Shown one piece after another: positions 60,053 through 64,000 of a stretch of 64,000 nt of DNA (its first letter is position 1; each line of letters opens with the position of its first letter). The notes beneath the pieces are model-generated. The model ran no database searches, was not told where the DNA came from, and saw only the letters and a list, made by a program, of their open reading frames with translations. The stretch lies in contig NC_080559.1 in the NCBI RefSeq assembly GCF_030253575.1, forward strand, positions 35,501,001 through 35,565,000, in the 5' to 3' direction. The position numbers and the translations under genes are program-made. The DNA is from Rhododendron vialii (taxonomy: Eukaryota; Streptophyta; Magnoliopsida; Ericales; Ericaceae).

Positions 60053-63000
60053 GGCAATATACCATAGTATTTTAGATTTCTCATATTCCCCCCTGTTGTA
60101 TGCATTGCGAGCAAGAGATCGCTGACAAGGGAAAAGGGGGGGAAAGGATTAACTAAAAGGTTAACGTGGAAAAGACATGAGTATTGATTATGAAAAGCAA
60201 GGAACAAAGTTACCTTTGCTCGAGCTGACCTGTTGCCCGACACTTCTAGGGCTTTTTCATAGCAGGCATCGTCACTTGTAACGTCACCCAATGAACACCT
60301 GGAAGTACAACACATTGAAATGCCCATTTAGGACTTCTATCGAGTCTCACTGCCAAATGTAGAACCAAAATAGGTGATTGGAGTTAATGTTTAGGACTTC
60401 CATTCAATAACTACAAATGGGATCCACCAGTTGTTTAAGCTAACATTTCGACGGATTCAGGTAGTTAAACTCAGTAGTTACAAGCTCGATAGCCAGTAGA
60501 AAAACACAACAGTATAAGCTCAATACTGAGTACATAAACTCAATAGTAATAAGCTCTTGCTGAAAAACTGATCAGGGGGTACACTATTTTCAAGAGCCTA
60601 GGGCCCTAAACTATTCCGCAGAAAGATGTACATCTAAATTGTATTGATGAAACTGAGATCTGGTAAAAGGATAGAGACCAGTAAGTAAACAACCTAAAAC
60701 ATGAAAAGAAAAAGGTTGGCTAACATACCATAGCCTCGGATCATTAGGCATTTCAGCCAGCCGCATTTTAATAAGTTCTACAGCTGCTGCTTTTTTCTCT
60801 AACAAGCTGTTGTTTTGAACATAATAAACATAAAATCACCATTAGCCTGATATGAAGTTAATTATACGCATAAACGATGAATTACAGAGAAGATAGCCAC
60901 CATCATACCGGTAGCAATATATCAGATTGTCCCACAATTCTAGATCCTCAAAAACTTTAACAGCCTCCCCTATCAAGCCACAACTCACTAAAAGCTCGCC
61001 ATATTCTCTAGAAAAAGATAAGCAGAAATACAAATTTTTGCACATGTCATCTATACAGACTGAAGGTGAAACAAATAGAAAAGGGTTGACGCAATAATAT
61101 AGTATCTCAAAGTAAAGCATGACATCTAGAAAGAGGTCAAAGAGAGATACTTCCGCAGAGCAGGAATTGTAGGAATATAAGCTCCAAAACAATAATAAAT
61201 CCTTGGTACAACACCAGGAGAAGATTCATAGACATCCTGGACCTGAAATAAGCAGAAATAGTTACATAACATTAGACTCCATGAAAATCAACTGTACTGG
61301 AAGCGTCTGAGAGAAAAATACATATTGGGGCCTACATGCTGCATGAGTTCATTTATGTGATTGCACTCGACTAACACTAAGCTTTCTCTGTATACTCCAC
61401 TTGCATAACATGAAATCAAACTAATCCAACTTGATGGGCAAGGAGAAGATTCAAACACCGTGCAAAAAAGGCTTTTAAACATGAAGCATTATATGTTATA
61501 ACCATGCCTGCGACCTAAGATCCACAGAGTGTTCCAGTAATAGTTAAAAACTTCAAAGGAGGTCAATATAATTTAAGCTAAATAAAAAGACAATGCTTTG
61601 TATATGTGAGCAAGCTAGAAGAAGAGGAAGCACATGCAGAGCAGCAGATGAACACACGACCTTTTTAAGCTCCGAGGAAGAAAATACAGATGGTGAAATT
61701 AAAGGTGTACTACGGACCGGAACAGCTCTTCTTAAAAACTGAATATCAACCCAACAAGCATTAAACCTTCATACTACGCATCATCAATTGCATGTGAACA
61801 AACAATTTAACTGGTCACTCCTTTTGTTTCCAAATTCCGATAAATGATACTTCTACTTCCAATAAGTATAAATTTTCTTATCCTGTAATTTTACCATGAT
61901 ACAACTCATATATTTACCCCCTCATTTCTGCTTTGTGACCATATTTATCACAAAAACCTTCCAAACAAACACTCTCAGCTATATAAATTTACCTTGCAGA
62001 ATGTCTTACAAAACTTGCCCCAAGCGTGGCAAAAGAATTCTAACATCACAAATGACCCTGGAAACATTCCCATTTAGACCATCCCATTCTAAGTCTTACA
62101 CGACTCCCCCTTTATGACTTCTTACTTGCATAACTATTTAAGGCTTTTTAGAATTATAATTCTAGGTATATCTTAACCACCAAATTTCATTCTCTCTTCA
62201 TTCCTGTAAGTAGTTTGGCAAAGTTAGTTCTTATATTCTCTAGCCCGTGGAGGCAAACGAAGTTTGTCAATGTTTTTCCTTCTCTCTTCGGAAAAAAAAG
62301 GACAACCAGGAGCATAAGATTGGGTACGAAGGGAATTAAAAATACAAAAGGTCATGATGACATGTCATTCCTGTGTAGGCTAAGAAGTGCTTGATAATAG
62401 TCAGCAAGTCCAAAACTGGGCAAAATTTGAAGGATTATAGCAATTGATTAAACCATTTGCAATGAGTTGGGTGAAATATAGTAATCTAGGGATTCAAGAG
62501 GCAGCAACTCGGTGACAAACTGTTTCCCAAGCTAAGCACCAAGAATCACCTGATTTCCAAATCGAATAGAATGAGTCAAGAATAACTCTAAGTGTAAAAG
62601 GGAAATAACTGAACCAATGTTTGTACAAAGTGAAAAAACATGATCTAAAAGAAAGCTATGTATTTTCACCAATTATATACCAGTAAATAAACATTTTTAA
62701 GGTTGCTACCAGCTAACAAAGATGTGCATAATACCAGTTTCTCCATCATCAGCAAAGCACGCTCCTTTGTACGGTTACGAGTTGACTCCCATCGAATCCG
62801 GAAGATGTCACAAAAATGACTAATCTGAAAGGGAATGAGGTCATAACCATGTGCAGGGAAGAAGCATATCTAAAAGGTGCTGGACATACTGCAAGTATAA
62901 GCAGCCATCTTCTATGGCTAATCTGCTATCCTCTTCCGATACAGAGGATTATTACCTCTCAAGAGTTGCCATGAAAAAGTCTTGTGGCCAAGAACAAATT

Positions 63001-64000
63001 GGCCATAAGCATCAAGGATTTCCATCTGATAATAGCTCAATGATGATTCAAACAATAACTAGAAAGAGAAAAGCTCTAAGATGTCTCAAGAATACAGAAC
63101 ATCAATAAACATGCAGATAAGAAAGTACAACTTTACCAAGGTCACATATTAAAGCACTCACCTATATTGATATCTCTTTGAAACACCACATTTTTTAGAC
63201 CAGAAACGTATGAAATAAGGGCCTTCCTGGGACAGGATCATGGTGCGCATATACACATGACACGGGTAACACAAGTGAACTATTAAATACCCGTACCCAA
63301 GTCAAGCATGCGCATAGGCAACCATCTGTACATTTATTGTTGTAAAGTGCGACAATCTATATAAGCCCCTTAGCATGTTACAGTAATTCAAACAGATGTA
63401 AAAGATGTGTTGTGTAAAGTGATTATGGGATTTGACCTGCTAATATGTGTTTTAAACAAGAGGTAGCTCAGTCAACTTACTACGAAGGGAGAGGATAGCT
63501 GAGAATCCACCGCTTCTATGTATGGCGCCATCTCCCACCCTGCAATAAAAAGGGGTTTAAGACAAAGAACCTAATGATTTCAAACAAAGTGTCTCATTTT
63601 ACATCTAGACATTATAAGTCAGAACACTGAGGCACTAACCAAAATAAGTGATTTCATTATCACCAATTTCCGGGTCATTCATCTCCCTATGTTTAAGACT
63701 AAAAGTCATTACGAACCACTATGAGGTATGACCCGTCACAAAATAGAACAGTTCTGTATAGAATTGTCGGGTGCAGGTTGTTATATGATATTACAACATC
63801 TACTAAGAAATACAGAGAGAGTTTCTTAAGACCTTTAAAACTAAGCCAGTATCATACTCATTAAGTTTCTTCTATAAAGCAACAAACAGTAGCAAGTTTT
63901 TTATCATGGCAGCATGTGGATCACTTTTAGTGAATGCAACAAATCCTTTCCGTGGTCACCAATAACCCAATAAAACACATAAGAGCAAAATAGAAAAATG
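54957..64000 (-). CDS. TTC27: TTC27-like tetratricopeptide repeat protein; 5' part beyond window
   Basis: Exons in transcription order: 63539-63481, 62824-62735, 61242-61151, 61007-60909, 60806-60729, 60298-60214, 60121-60063, 59914-59845, 59699-59608, 59109-59047, 58866-58800, 57152-56859, 55910-55794, 55364-55212 and 55055-54957 (TAG at 54957-54959). Phases agree throughout. Diagnostic stretches: RWESTRNRTKERALLMMEKL, EYGELLVSCGLIGEAVKVFE, EMPNDPRLWCSLGDVTSDD, and TPR units around NRGEYEKSKILWEAAMALNA, AMDAFTSAVQLDPDNGEAWN and NKEAFIAFKEALKFK. The C-terminal half is helical (DLWKDRDRFKKFAHASLELC, LQACLEEVQMKLQ). TTC27/Emw1 proteins help the snRNP/EFTUD2 and cell-wall machinery as chaperone-type scaffolds; the plant role is uncertain. 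The last intron uses a GC donor (55211-55210). Introns hold a solo LTR, two poly-G runs and a compound microsatellite at a donor site. The N-terminal portion lies right of 64000. Confidence 0.9.
57385..58040 (+). mobile_element. Ty3/Gypsy-like LTR fragment (solo LTR) in a TTC27 intron
   Basis: A GC-rich island in AT-rich introns. It has a TATA box (CTCTATAAATACC, about 57789-57801), a downstream block TTTGCTCTCTGCACATTCTC, then GGAACACCCTGGCTAGG, a CTGTGCAGG stretch and CACCCACGAGATCCATC. This order (U3 TATA, R, then gagatccatc) is typical of plant gypsy LTRs. A 6-bp GAGCCG minisatellite lies at about 57430-57455. No gag-pol coding sequence and no clear target duplication; borders are approximate. 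Confidence 0.6.
58203..58228. repeat. Poly-G run of 26 in a TTC27 intron
   Basis: Twenty-six consecutive G on the plus strand (C on the transcript), inside the long intron between exons 58866-58800 and 57152-56859. It can form G-quadruplex on the plus strand. True length may be uncertain because homopolymers are hard to sequence. Confidence 0.85.
58969..59044. repeat. Compound microsatellite adjoining a TTC27 splice donor
   Basis: TACA units, then (CG)n, then (CA)n, then about 38 bases of (GA)n. On the transcript the intron starts GTTCTCTCTC... straight after the exon end at 59047, so the 5' splice site is followed immediately by the CT tract. Confidence 0.9.
60020..60051. repeat. Poly-G run of 32 in a 148-nt TTC27 intron
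   Basis: Thirty-two consecutive G on the plus strand, preceded by (GT)n and GAGAG. The intron spans 60062-59915, so the poly-C in the transcript fills over a fifth of it and starts about 11 bases from the donor. Confidence 0.85.

Noticed and set aside
63461-63476. AGGTAGCTCAGTCAAC, reminiscent of a tRNA D-arm/A box
   Set aside because: No acceptor stem, anticodon arm or B box follows; it abuts a TTC27 splice donor.

Overview
This is a gene-rich stretch of a plant nuclear chromosome. Almost every gene is split by GT-AG introns. The products include chloroplast and plant-specific proteins (bifunctional aspartokinase/homoserine dehydrogenase, a Rubisco small subunit, a VIN3-like PHD protein). 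The intergenic DNA is AT-rich and holds plant-type MITEs, SINE/LINE remnants, an LTR fragment and long CT/GA microsatellites. A eudicot is most likely; I cannot fix the family.

Layout. 1-4721 (-): AK-HSDH, 3' end off the left edge. 5693-8723 (+): a six-exon HAD phosphatase of the GS1/GPP family with a GC-AG first intron; that intron also contains an snRNA-type USE+TATA pair. 10187-16448 (-): an NADPH-cytochrome P450 reductase locus that keeps its exon-intron structure but carries many disabling lesions, so I call it a pseudogene. 16654-18816: a stack of three TAA-flanked Tourist-like MITEs followed by nested Mutator-like MITEs. 22236-27840 (+): an afadin/alpha-actinin-binding-like coiled-coil protein. 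29640-33772 (+): RPA32 (RPA2). 36287-42803 (+): VIN3-like 2 (VEL1). 44114-45369 (+): a divergent Rubisco small subunit. 48582-49175 (-): the U4/U6.U5 tri-snRNP 27 kDa protein. 50074-52511 (+): a tentative small basic-protein gene I do not recognise. 54957-right edge (-): a TTC27-like TPR protein, 5' end off the window, with very repeat-laden introns.

The genes are unrelated housekeeping, metabolic and regulatory units, each with its own promoter, so there is no operon logic. From memory, Arabidopsis has VEL1 (At4g30200) beside ATR2 (At4g30210), and GPP2, an afadin-like gene, VIN3 and a tri-snRNP 27 kDa gene close together on At5g57. The window therefore looks like the unsplit ancestral form of a duplicated block, here with the P450 reductase copy decayed.

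I did not find a clearly new multi-gene system. The most interesting items are the reductase pseudogene, the Pol III-type USE/TATA pair inside an intron, the divergent rbcS, the candidate gene with a possible 15-nt microexon, the membrane-anchor-like fragment duplicated inside a VIL2 intron, and the homopolymer and microsatellite tracts packed against TTC27 splice sites. Exon coordinates were derived by hand from splice dinucleotides, reading-frame continuity and remembered family sequences; no alignment was run.
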